From assembly GCA_014904845.1 (NCBI GenBank), contig MU119258.1, forward strand, positions 124,001 to 188,000: 64,000 nt of DNA, given 5' to 3'. Under the pieces are notes generated by a model, which was not told the origin of the DNA, ran no database searches, and saw only the letters and a program-made list of their open reading frames with translations. Source of the DNA: Acephala macrosclerotiorum (taxonomy: Eukaryota; Ascomycota; Leotiomycetes; Helotiales; Mollisiaceae). Position numbers and translations under genes: made by a program. This document shows, piece after piece, positions 12,246 to 24,112 of this stretch (positions within the stretch are counted from its first letter, which is position 1; each line of letters starts with the position of its first letter).

Positions 12246-14449
12246 TCAGTAAGTAACATTCACGGTGTGGCTTCCACTCGCACCACTAATCGTCACCGTT
12301 TGAGCAGTCGAGTTATACGCACCCTGCTGCAGCGCCATCGACTGCCCATCAACAACCAAAGTCGGTGCCATCGTACTAGCTGGCAACACCAAAACACCCT
12401 GCGTCCCACCCGGAGCTCCCCAAGAAACCGTATACCCACCTTGAATCGTACTCCAACTCGCCGAAAACTTGCCCATAGGAGTAGTGAACCCCGCCTCAGC
12501 ATGCGTCAAATCCCCAAACTGCGGACTAAGACTCCACTGACTCCCCCCCGGAGCCGTGACCGTGAGTCCAACAATATAGCTCGTTAACGCATCTGTTGGC
12601 CCAGTTCCCCATCCATGAGCATGAGAAGTGTATGAGTAATCATTATCATACCCAGTCGTAGCTCTGTATCCAAAACTTCCATCTGAGAGATAGCCTTCGA
12701 TACAAGTGCTGGCTGTGCCGTAAGGATTGTTGATATACCAGCCCCAAGCACGGCGGATGAGTTCTAATCCTCGAGTGGCTTGGCGAGCGGCCATGTGAGC
12801 TTTGATTTCGAAGGATTGGGTGAAGCCGACGAGGTTTCCGGGGAGTTCGGGGGCGACGGCTCCGATGGAGATCCAGTTCTTGGTGAGTTCTTGTGATATG
12901 CTTTGCACGTATTGTGGGAGGGCACCACCGAAGACCAGGGCCATGGAGTTGGCGTCTTCGGGATAGAGGGTTGTATCGGTGTCGTCGTCTTTGAATGCGC
13001 TATTTTGGTCAGATTGACGTGCATAAGTCGCGAGAATGGAGAACTTACCCTACGGAAGCTGCATAGTTATTGGCATTGACAGCCGCCTTCAAATTCGCTG
13101 CTTGAGAAGACCATGTCGACGATGAGTTAGAATCTCCTGCCCAGGTTGCGATCTGACTTCCAGATGTGAGGACTTTGTACAAAAGCATGTTCGCCTCTGT
13201 GTTGTGGCCTCCTTGCGTAAGTCGTCCCCAATCGTTTGTACCTGTGACGGAAAGCATGCCAGTGCTGTCGATCTTGGCAGTGATGAACTCCATGGCGCTC
13301 TTGTACTTGGGGTAGATGGTGGTCAACCAAGTCTTGTCGTTGGTCCAGAGGAAGTAATCGTACGTCCCAATCAACGTGGCCATGTGATACGTATCAGAGC
13401 CATAGATGTTGATTCCTGGACCGGCGAATGGAAGCTCACCAGAACTTTGCTGCAACAGAATCAGTGCTGATTTTCCTCATCACGAAAAAGTCACTTACCT
13501 GGTCGTTGTACAGCACTGTCAGAGTATTTGCCACACCTTCCCAGTCTCCAGTCGAGACCAGGATACTGGGAACTGCAATACCAAGATCGCCAGGCCAGAC
13601 AGTCCGATCTCTCTTCGAGCCATCAACATAGATCGTATCTCCCGTGCTGTCCAAATCCAAGTTCTGATCATTCATCCAGCCACCTCCAAGAATGGGGAAT
13701 TCTCGTCCAGTCGCGGGAGGAATGGCATTCGTTTGCAAGGTGTAGGCACCAGAGTACCAGATTCGATTTAGCAAATCGTCACTGCAAGAAAAGTATCCTT
13801 GATAGGCACGGAGATTAGACCACGATGGTTGGTACGCGATCTCGACTGTAATGTCTTGGATATTGATCTGGAAAGCTTCGGTTGCAGCCTCCGAGAATAA
13901 GGTCAAGTATCGAAACCCTCCTCGAATTCTGGGATCCGGCATCGTGTAGTTGGCCTCCGAGGTAGTGGTGACACTGGCTAGGAGATATCCATCAGGTTGG
14001 AAGGAGCCATTCGAGGAGTCAGACCATTCTCCCGTCCAATTCTTCGCTTCTGTGAACGCGAGACCCAGATTTCCAGTCCCTGTAGCACCATAACTGACTG
14101 TCACAATGCCAGCGACTTCCTTCCCAAAATCAAAAATCAGTTGGCTTCCGTTCAGTTTCAACGTGGCTGGGCCAGTGTAGTCTGAGATGAACTCTCCACT
14201 TGCTGAGAGGATACTTTCTGGTGAGACGGTCCTGCTAGTAGGGGAGTAGTTGTATTTGTCCCATGCTCCGGGGAATGCTGCTGATGTTGGCCCAGTGCAT
14301 GCTGTGTTTCGCCAGCATCCGGCTGCGAGAGCTACAGATCTCTCGGAGATTATGGCCCCGAGGGTGACGAGAGCCGCGAGAGTAAACATTACGGCCACTA
14401 CAATCCAGCGATTAGTCCTGCAAAACTCTCTCGAATAGTAATATTTCAT
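12246..14449 (-). CDS. GH78 alpha-L-rhamnosidase, N-terminally anchored or secreted
   Basis: Three exons (14449-13499, 13449-13049, 12999-12246) separated by two 49-nt introns give 2106 nt, 701 residues. One hydrophobic segment at about residues 17-34 (VVAVMFTLAALVTLGAII) follows a basic start (REFCRTNR), so it is either a type II membrane anchor or an uncleaved or long signal. GH78 features follow: an N-terminal beta domain, then the family motif KRDRTVWPGD at 279-288, further (alpha/alpha)6-barrel segments such as NDWGRLTQGGHNTEANMLLY, and a C-terminal beta-sandwich ending GSHTVNVTY. Family knowledge: release of terminal L-rhamnose from rhamnogalacturonan side chains or plant glycosides. 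Convergent with the Zn2Cys6 gene. Confidence 0.9.
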
Positions 14450-17400
14450 TTTCGCGAATGCGGATAAACATGGCGGGGGAACAGGAGGATAATATCAATA
14501 TACCTTATGTCTTGTCTATACTATAACATAACGACGAAGGAACGAGAGGATAGAGAAAGGAGTGAAGGGTGCCACGGCCGCCTGACAGAGAATGAGTAAA
14601 GAAGGAACAGGAGCAGAGACATATATCTCAGAAGACGGTCGACGCCATGACCTTTTATGTACCGTTTGACTTCCGCAGTAAGATTGGACTGGACTAGCTA
14701 CAACCTCCTTTCTTCGGTCATGTGGCGCCGCTCCGCTCCCGTACCTACCGCCTTAAGTCGTATCCGCAACTGCAGGATATCGTGCAGCTTGGCCTGCCCG
14801 TTTCCATCAGACGACTGCATCAGGAAGGTTATTGACCTGTAGTAAAGAAAGATTCTGTCAGGGCGTGTGATGCCGTTGTCAACATGTCTTGTTTGCTTTC
14901 ATTACTCAGTCTTTTCTTGAGCAGTTCTTCGTTGTCATATTTGAGAACGCATGGCAATCGCGTTTCTGTCGCGTGAGAAGAGAATGTGTGCAACTCGGAA
15001 TATTTGCCGCCGAGGATCGACAATGGTGCCTTGGCTTGGCTGGTGCCACATCTTGTCAAGGGATCTGGGCGCTTTAAGCTTAACAGCTCTGTCGTAATGT
15101 ACGCAGGTTACGAAGGCGACGAACCAGGAGTCGCGGCGCAGCATCTCCTGGCGCGAGGCGAGGTCATCCTGCGCCGTTGGTGAGCTCGGTTGAGCTTAGT
15201 CCGATGCCCAAGTTCTCGCCTTGAAATTGCTGGTGGAAAAGTTTATCTGTGAGCCTCAAAGGTGATCGATCTGTGAGTGCGAGATCGATGCAGGAGAACA
15301 CCTGCGTTGTGGTGGTCAAGGGTGCAGAGCAGTTGCCCTGATCATGGGGGCTCAAGATGTCAAGTCGTCAATGGTCAGGGAACCCCTCCCCCTCGTTTCC
15401 CCACACCACCCGAGTCAGCACAAGCCAGCCAACCGATCGCGACTTAATGTCCGAACCTGAACAATAGCAACCCGTACCGATGCAATACTGCAGCAAATTA
15501 ACGTCCAGAACAGGATACAACAAGGCTTCGGTAATATCGGTCTGCAGGCCTGTATGCAAAAGGAATGGCATATGCGCAAGGGACGAGAGGCTCACAGAGG
15601 GAAAAAAGAGAGTCGAACTAAAGCTCTGAGCCTCTGAGCAAGTCATTGTACGTGACTAGGGAGGCGATCGGCAGTTGTCAATAGTCCATTTCTCTAGTGG
15701 ACGGTCCGCGCTCTTCCCCAGATTTGCGGCCCTGATGATCTGATTCGCAAGTGCATCCAGTCTTGCTTACGACGGGAATCTCATCTTGAAATGAGGAATG
15801 ACGCGCCTGCCCCTGTTGCTGCATGAAGAACAAACCGTTGTCAAGTCGGCCCTTCCTGCCAAGAAAATGATCAATGCGTTTGTCGCCCTGTCTTCCGAAA
15901 GATATTGCTGTTGCTGCATGTTGGTCCCAGGGTGGCCAAAAAGGGAAGGTTTGTTCAGAGGGAGAGACCCGCAATTGTCACCTGCCCTGGACAAAGCCGG
16001 GGACGATCCGTTTCTCGCAGCACCATCTGCTCTCCCATCACTAGCTTCAATGCACATTCTTCAATCCTCAAGTCATCGTGATTGAACCAAGATTTCCTTC
16101 AAGGCTGTCCGTTAGATTTCACGCCCTCGAAATAAAGCTTGGGTCACTCAAACGGTGTTGATGATCTGCATGAATTCTCCAAATCAGTACAATACAACGC
16201 ATCTGTGATCTGGGAAATGTATGTCCCTGAGTCGGTACAGCACATTTGTGCAAGTCTGGGGAAATGCAACTCCCCGCAAAGATTGCCACATGGTATGTCC
16301 TAGGAATCCTAACGGCACGATTCCTGTTCGCTGTCATATTGAACCCGGGAAACCACGGTGAGAAAATGTGGTAATAGGGCTGCACGATAACTGGGTATAG
16401 ACAGAGCATTTGCAAAAAGAGCCGGGGACTGAAAGCTTCTGTTTGCGAATTCCAGGCAAATAGCGGTGTTCTGTGTTGAAGCTTGGAAGAGAAGTGGGCT
16501 AAGATGCCATGCAAAAGCGAAATTGATTAACGAACTATCGATTTCCAAGCTGTCGGAAATTCTAGACACTCTGAGCTTGTCGATTAATATATGTGTAGGT
16601 AGGGCCTAGAGAAGTCGGGTTCGTTGCTGCGTGTTCAGCCTAGGATATATCCAAGGATGATTGTCGTGATCCCAGCGCCATTCTTGCCGAGGCCTTCACT
16701 TCCAATGTCTGGAACGAACTGTGTCTTGTGAGATAATGGTTTCTGATAGAGCTTGGAGAGGAGAGTCGACACAGCTCCCCGTCCTCGGAAGCATGGGTTG
16801 ACGCAAACAATGGTATGAAGTCGTGATTTGAATAGGCGTCTCCGATACATTCGCGGTTTTGGAGATGGACATTCATGCGAAACTCCTTCGCTCACTTCAA
16901 GCTTTTACCAGAGCCGGATTTCAATGAATCACCATGCGACTTATTGAGACCCCGCGAATTCGGTGAGTCCCAGTGACGCGAGATTTGCCTGCCAGATATG
17001 TCGCCAGTTGGGCAACCTTGAGCAGCGTAGCCAAGAGGGGAGACATTGGTGGTGCACTCCACAACTCCAGAGACCCATCTGAGGATTCACTTGGATAGTA
17101 TTCAAGTCGAAACAGTCTGGAAGCGGTCGTTATACTCCGCTCGGGATTGTTGGAAGATCGGCAGAATTGTGTTCGTTGAATGGAGGAGTTCGGCATCCAT
17201 TACCATCGCAGCTCAAATGTCGGTCCATTTCGTGCAGTGTCTTGTGCTTGTGTAGCTGTCTTAGAGCACAAGGTTGATGCTCCCCTAATTTAATCTGTTG
17301 TAGATTTCTGACTGATCATATTGTATTATTGTTCGTACCTGTTCAAACCGTCAGCCGAGTTCTTTCTTCGTTAGGATTTGAAAGGTTGAGGATCTGGAAC

Positions 17401-18213
17401 TGCCGGTGGTTGATCGAATCATGCATTTTAACAGTATAGCAGGAGAGGTTATCTCGTCTTCCCAGGTCTTCGAGAAATGCTCAGCTTCCTGTACCAAACA
17501 AAGCTAGACTTGAATGCTCCGACGAAATCTGAAAATTTCCCCCGCTAGCTACAACTACCTCGTCAGGATTATGACCTTCAGTTATAGCGAATGGCTTCAC
17601 ACCATGCTAGTACACTACCCGCGTAGTCGCCCAGGAAGCAGCGAAGAATCCGAAACACCTAGATTCGCAGGAGAGAAACCATGAAGTAACATAGACGAGC
17701 TTAAAGGCACTAGCCATAACGTGCTCATTAGAAAAACAGCAGACAAATTCAAGCACAACAAAACTAAGCGCTTCAAACGTTGATAAAGTGTCAGTTGTGC
17801 TTCATCTCTGCACCTAGCATCCCGTTCACCTTGGTCGAGATAGAACTAGAGATTTTGATGATGATGCCAAAGTTGAATGTGTGGAGGTTCTACACAGATA
17901 GCCGCATTCCTCACCCTGGAATGCTGGCACAAGAAGCTCAATTGAAGAACATCCAGAGCCTAGACCCAGCGAAGATGCTGACAGGTTGCAGCTCGTGTAT
18001 GGATATTCATGGTTGGGATGCGGGTGAGGACAGCTCTCGGTCCCTCAGAGAGTGTTGAGAAGTCGTATGTCGCCGTGATGGCGTTGCAAGTCCCATTGGG
18101 CTACCGATATTGCTGATGGTCGAGGTTCAAGATGAAGAAAAGAGAAACGAAGTCCAAAGTTAACATCTCAACAGTTTCGCGCTAGTCCTGTCACGTGTTA
18201 GCGCGATATCACA
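14450..18213. other. Long intergenic region without a supported gene
   Basis: These 3.8 kb contain the GH78 promoter and then many short open frames on both strands (up to 131 codons), none with a domain, signal peptide plus Cys pattern, or plausible exon chain. No tandem repeat is obvious. A gene with many short exons cannot be ruled out. Confidence 0.4.
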
Positions 18214-21200
18214 ATGTCGCGTCTCTTCGTCTTCCTCCTCCTCCTCTCTTCTCGTCCTCGAGATAGCCCACCAACCACCCATCCCCCACTCTGCAGGACA
18301 TCTCAATATCAAATTCAATCATACTGCAGATGGGTCGTCATGCCTCTCAAGCAGTTCAAGGCACGAAAGATCATCTTGCATGACCCTCGACATCCCAAAA
18401 GGGTTCGGACCTCGACGCGACAACGCCAACGGCCCCAACGTAGGGCTGAGTATAATTGAGCGGGTATCTATGTAGGTGGATTTGAATATGATTCTTCGTA
18501 TGCCCTCAACGGCACTATCGTGATGTTTCTCTCAGCAAAAGCAGCAATCCTCTGGGCGCCAGAAGTCAGCGGAGTTGCTGGACTGACATCACAAAATTTC
18601 CTGGGTATACTGCAAGCCATGTTCAAATCTCAGATACTACCATATCTGCAGATTTGGTTCTGGCCGGGAAATGCAATGTATATGGTTCTGACCTACAGAA
18701 TCTACGCATAACGATCGACTATCAAACAGGTACGCAAGATCCATGACCAAAACAACACTTCTGACATCTATTTAGACACGCGAGTTCACGTCAAGATCTA
18801 TGATCCCGAAGAACAAGTCTATCAGGTCCCCGATTATGTCCTTCCTAGCCCCAATGGAACCATCAATGCTACCGATTCAACTCCCAAAGTCGTCATGGTC
18901 GAAAGCCCATTTTCGTTTGCTGTACGACGAAGGGACCAATCCGAGATAATTTTCAACGCCAACGGTACGAGTCTGATATTCGAAGACTAATATCTATGTC
19001 TGCGAACGTCTCTTCCGTCAAATATTGTGCTGTATGGTTTGGGCGAGCATATTGATCCATTGATATTGAATATAACGAACTATACAAGAACATTGTGGGC
19101 GAGAGATGCTGATGGTTTTCCTCCTGGGACGAACCTTTACGGAAACCATCCTGTATACTTCGAGAATTGCCCTGCAAGTAACTCTAGCCATGCCGTCGCG
19201 TTCAACAGCACAGAAAAGGGATGGTCAATACTTGGAAAACAATACCGTTGGAGGAACCGTGGATCTGTATTTCATGGCCGGACCAGGGCCAATTGATGTA
19301 GCCAAGCAGTACAGCGAGTTGTCAGACAAAGCTGCCATGATGCCGTACTGGGGATTTGGTTTCCACAACTGCAGACTCGGTTACGCCAGTGTATCTGAAA
19401 TTATTGAAGCTGTGATCAATTATTCTGCTGCCAACATTCCTTTGGGGACGATGTGGACTGATATTGTGAATATTTTGCTTTCCGGAGACATATATTCTGC
19501 TAACGCTTCTAATAGGATTATATGGATGCCTAAAAGGTACCTATGAACGATCCGACAAGCTTTCCGCTCCCTGAAATGCGAGAACTGGTGACATACCTTC
19601 ATGAACATGGCCAGCACTATGTGGTCATAGTAGATCTTGCTGTTGCCTATCAGAACTACAACGCGTTCAATGACGGAGCTGCCCTCGATGTCTTCCTAAG
19701 AACTGCGATAGATCTTGGGACAATGGAATGGTTTGGCCAGGAACTACAGTCTTCCCAGATTGATTCCATTCTAACACGCAAGCCCTCTAGAACGACGAAA
19801 TCTAGACCTTTTTCAACGAAGCAATAAGCATCACATCGACATCGGTGCTCTTTGGATCGACAGGAGTGAACCCTCCAACCTGTGTTTGGCCCTGCGACAA
19901 CTCGGGACCGTTCATTAGTGAAGTTGCTCCACAACCTGGTAATATCACCGAGTCGACTCAACCGATACCTGGCTTTCATCCTGACTTCCAACCGGCCTGC
20001 TACAACAACAGGAGACAATATTCGGGCTCAATGAAAGGACTGCGATGATGAGACCTTATCAACCCTCAATACACGATCAATAACGCGGGAGGATCTCCCA
20101 GTAACCACACCGTCTTGACAAACCTCATTCATGCCAACGGACTCGCCGAATACGATACCCACAGTCTGTACCCACTTCCCTCCCAACTCTTGTTTTCTCG
20201 CTGACAATCTGCAGTTATGGCGCAATGATGTCCGCCACCTCCCAACACCCTACTATCCGCCCTCTCATCGTTACCCGGAGCATATTAATCAGAGCTAGAA
20301 CGTACTTCGCTCATTGGCTTGGTGACAACTTTTCGAACTAAGACGAATACATCCAGCCAATCCCCCACCTCTTACAATTTTGCTTCGATATTCCAAGTTC
20401 CGATGGTAGGAGCTGATATCTGCGGATTTATCGACAACACAACCGAAACCTTGTGCGCGAGACGGGCTACATTAGGAACTTTCTACACCTTTTCAGGAAT
20501 CACAATGCGTCGCCACCGAATATACTGCAGGGGTTTTTTAGGTGGCCATTGCTTTGCTGAGGCAGCGAGGAATGCGATCAATACCCGATACAAGCTGCTA
20601 GACTACATCTGCACGGGTTTCTATAAACAGACTGTTAATGGAACACCTGTGCTGTCACCGCCTATGTGGTGAGTTTCCTTCCAGCCTTTGCCTTCTTTCC
20701 CAGGTCCATACTAACAGCACTAGGTTTAAATATCCCGAAGACCCAAACCATTTCCCATACAAACACAATTTTTCTATGGGCCTTCCCTCCTGGTTTCGCC
20801 TGTCACAGTCGAGAACAGCACGAATGTCACCGTCTAAGTTCCTCGACCTCAGAATTACGATTTCCACATGTTGAAGCCTGTTCCGCTCTCTACCACGGGC
20901 CAATTCGCCACACTCGCGGATATTCACTTCAATTCCCGTGTACATTCTCGGAGGCTCCATCCCCATGCGAGTCAGTGGAGCGGATACCACCACCACTCTA
21001 CCGAAACTAGATTTTGAGATCCTCGCTGTGCCAGATGCGAACGGCATTGCGAGCGGAGAGCTGTATCTTGAACGATAGAGAGTCTCTCGTTCAACAAGCT
21101 ACTTTTGAGATCATATTTTCATGGACAGTAAGAAGAGGATGTTAGCCATAGGTGGGGCGTTTAGTCACGATGTGGGAGATGTCAAAATCACATGCTTGGC

Positions 21201-21324
21201 CGTGCTCGACCTTTCTCCTGATGGGGAACAGTTGAACTATGGGTTAGATCTACCGTTGACGGGGCCCGCAAGTGTGGATACTGAGATGTGTGAGAGAAAA
21301 GCGTTGCGGAAGGAGGACATTTGA
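18214..21324 (+). pseudogene. Decayed GH31 alpha-glucosidase with RIP-like nonsense changes
   Basis: Fragments in all three frames follow the order of a secreted fungal GH31: signal-like [99 protein letters not shown], the nucleophile region LWIDRSE (family WIDMNE), VGADICGF and, at the end, GDVKITCLAVL and LPLTGPASVD. Three family introns remain recognisable, for example 19466-19515 between TMWTDI and DYMD. In-frame stops occur at 18988 (family Gln), 19531, 19761, 19788, 19803 and 20339 (the last four at family Trp positions). Several frameshifts also occur (near 19210, 19710 and 19880, and toward the 3' end). The enzyme cannot be made. Confidence 0.88.
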
Positions 21325-21500
21325 TTGATTCTCAGCATCGGAACATGAAGGCGGTGGACGTCCAGCGAAGCAAGTCTGCAGAGAGCCGCAGCTACCCACC
21401 AATACGCTTCCAACGCACATGCATATTTCGTTTTCATCCCACCTTCCACCAACCACACCGCCCTGTCCCCTTTTTTGTCCCCCCACTCACACATCTTCTA

Positions 21501-21710
21501 CTGGTCGCCCTCGAAAATGCCCTTTTCTTTCGACGTGCAACAGAATCTGCATGCTTCTCAGCTTCTTCTCGTCAATATCTTCGCTAGATCTCGGGCAACG
21601 AATCGCAAAGTCCATCTTGCCGAACGTACAGAACATTTCTATCTGTATGAAACGAGGGCGGTTTGACACTTAGGTCAAGTAAGAATGCCCTTCTTGCGAT
21701 ATGCAACATG
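21501..21710. repeat. Satellite block 1: two copies of a ~168-bp degenerate repeat
   Basis: Two cores of the form AATGCCCTTTTCTGCGACRTGCAACA lie at 21516-21543 and 21684-21708, 168 bp apart. The first is preceded by GGTCGCCCTCG. The same core recurs six times at 27.46-28.69 kb with similar spacing, so this is a small detached block of the same family. No coding role is visible. Confidence 0.65.
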
Positions 21711-22308
21711 ATTTGCATGCATGCTTTTGTCAGAATGTTTAACGGTCACATACCTACGGAGCTGGGGAGGTTCTCGCTTCTTGGGTGGCGTGAAAGGGGG
21801 GCCAGTTTTTGCTCTTAAATTTTCAACGCGCTCAAGTGTGGCAAAGCAGTAGTACAGCCTACCGCCTGAAGTGCTTCACACTAGTAAAGAAGAGCCCAGA
21901 GATACTCGCCATGCTTAGAAGTCTATCCGAGTGCTTGACTAGTTTCTAGACCATAGTTTACAGCTTTTGGTTGTTAAAATGTCCCAAAATCTTTGGTTCT
22001 TCAGTGAGTGGATGCTTAGAGGTTTCTTACAATACGTCGATGTTCATTTAATGTAATTTATAAGTAGACTTTTAGTAACTGGCACGTGAGGCTGTAAGGC
22101 ACCTGGGCAAGTTTCTGAACATTCATATCGCGAAATTTTTGGCATCCAAACAAAGTGCAAGAAGTCTCCCATTAAAATCCTCCACTAAAGAAAATGTTCC
22201 TTCGGATATACTATAAAAGGGTCGGCACAGGAATTTCTGAGCGTTATCATCCATTTCTGTATTTAAATCGGAGCTAGCATCAATACCTTTGTCTGGATTT
22301 CCAACTCC
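21711..22308. other. Intergenic between two pseudogenes
   Basis: Moderately AT-rich sequence without open frame, domain or repeat that I recognise. It separates the GH31 relic and its satellite from the lectin-like relic. Confidence 0.45.
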
Positions 22309-24112
22309 TCAGGGTAAGGTTCCCAGATCCTCAAAGTTAGCTTGCCGGGACGATTTTCCTGTCGTTTGATCGAAAGAGATGAGTTGCACATTCCCAAATT
22401 TCGAAAAGCTCACAACTTGCAAACTACCAATCCCATCACTCACAGCCTTCGGAGGACCTCCGATTGACCTGCCCAGGATGTCAAACCCTTCCCTTGGAGA
22501 CCACTCTTGTTTCAGCACATCAAAGCTTTTGTGTAGGAGAGACTGTTCTGTGCCCCATGCGAAGACATCAAGTCGATTTGGTCCCAAGGAAACTGCTCCC
22601 GGTTCGGCTTGTATATAAGCGAAAACCCCACCAAAAATGGCCATTTTGCCTCCTTTTCTAAGACCGATATCTTTAGAACCACAACATGTGTAAATATAAT
22701 AATTGCATCGCTAAATAGGCTTTAAAGAGTTGTTTCTCGTCTCTAGAGGGATTCTAGGCCGTGAGTATAGCGCTCACATGCCGAGCGGTCGAATAAGAAG
22801 TGTCTAAAATAACCGAAAAACGGCCAATTTAACGTGTAAAATCTAGTCGCTCGCGCTTTAGCATTTTAAAACTATTATTACTCGAGAACATTTATTATAA
22901 AACAAAATTCAAAGAGACAAAAAGATTTCTTATGTTCGAAAGTATCTTGCACCGAAAAGATGTAAGATTTTATAAGCTAGAATATAGTTTTTTTTTTTGA
23001 AAGTGATTAAGTCGCGATTCACGCGTTTTAGGCGCGTTTCGCTTAAATGGCTCAGACTCATGACGCGTCACTGTAGCCTCCAAGAGACTCGAACACAGAG
23101 CTTGGATACCATGTCGCATTCGCGAAGTACGCATGGTACAATTGATTTGTGTCCGAATCCACAACGAAGACATCGAATCTGCTAGGGCCCCACGAGAATA
23201 CAGTTGGGATATAGTTGGTCCTGTTCCACCTAAGGTCTTCAACAAGGAATAAAATGAGGCAACCCCTTGCTCATAAACATACCAAGAAAGCCCGTTCAAG
23301 GAGTCAAGAAAGATAGCGTCGTATCGGGAGGATCTCCAAGATACGGCTCCAGGAGAAACAGACGCAAATGAATCCGCGAGAGTCCAGTTACTGGAGCCAC
23401 TAAGTGTCCACTGTATGGTTGGTGAGTCGGAGGAGACGGTTTTGTACCCAGCCTGCGAACCGGGCATCCAAACATCAATATAACCTACTTCCCGCGAAGC
23501 TACTGAAACCTGAGCCATAGTGCCTGCTTCTGCTTCGCCGATCAGTTCGAGAGATCCATCGTTTGGATACCAGGTTGTGTCTGAAGAGTTGATACCCCGA
23601 TACTTCCGATACAAACTCGCCGTCTGATTCTGCGTATTCGCGAACACTTCAAGATGAGGGTAGCCCCCCATGATATGGCTGTTTGGTAGGAGTACTTTGC
23701 GAGCGGTGTTGCGGTACCTGACATAGTCGGTGTCAAGGTTCGCGTCGATGTCGGTGTCGGTGTTGCTGCAGGTGTGGAAGTCTGATTTGACGGTCTTGAG
23801 TGGGTTGTGTCAGTTGTCGAAGCACAAAAGGGCTTGGTGTCAACTATTGGCTTATGCAAGTTTTGTACCTGATCCACTGTGATGCATGCTTCCTACGACC
23901 CCGCCAATGATGGCGGCAGTCGCAATGAAGAAAGCTATAAAGACCCAAGCCCATCTACTCTTACAGAGATTTGGCCACTGTGGTCGAGCAACACCTCCAG
24001 TCAGTTGAGCGGCCTTCTCTTTCTCTTCTGAGGGGACGACTTCGGGGTAGGATCGCGTGTAATCAACTTCAAGCTGCGAGTATGCAGCATTAGGTTCATT
24101 TAGCGTTGCCAT
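22309..24112 (-). pseudogene. Broken membrane-anchored beta-propeller lectin-like protein
   Basis: Exon 1 (24112-23869) encodes a cytosolic head, then a transmembrane helix (WAWVFIAFFIATAAIIGGVV). After an intron (donor 23868; likely acceptor giving exon 2 from 23765) comes a Thr/Ser/Pro-rich linker and then bladed repeats such as HLEVFANTQNQTASLYRKYR, RFDVFVVDSDTNQLYHAYF and RLDVFAWGTEQSLLHKSF. These resemble fungal fucose-lectin/PLL-type propellers (family inference). The reading frame breaks at the six-C run 23664-23669 (one base short) and again near 23236-23255. The propeller is then split by about 430 bp of AT-rich DNA (22645-23075) before the last blades at 22309-22644. The first shift alone could be a sequencing error; the set indicates a dead gene. 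Confidence 0.72.
22645..23075. mobile_element. AT-rich insertion inside the propeller gene, probable transposon remnant
   Basis: This segment is far more AT-rich than its flanks, codes for nothing and separates blades of one propeller. Its right edge reads CACTGTA, the inverted form of TACAGTG, which fits a TA target followed by a Tc1/mariner-like CAGTG end. No matching left terminus is visible, so the element is truncated or decayed. Type assignment is inference. Confidence 0.45.

Noticed and set aside
22770..22830. tRNA-like stretch (TGCCGAGCGGTC) in the AT-rich insertion
   Set aside because: Only an A-box-like start is present; no anticodon arm or B-box follows, so no tRNA call.
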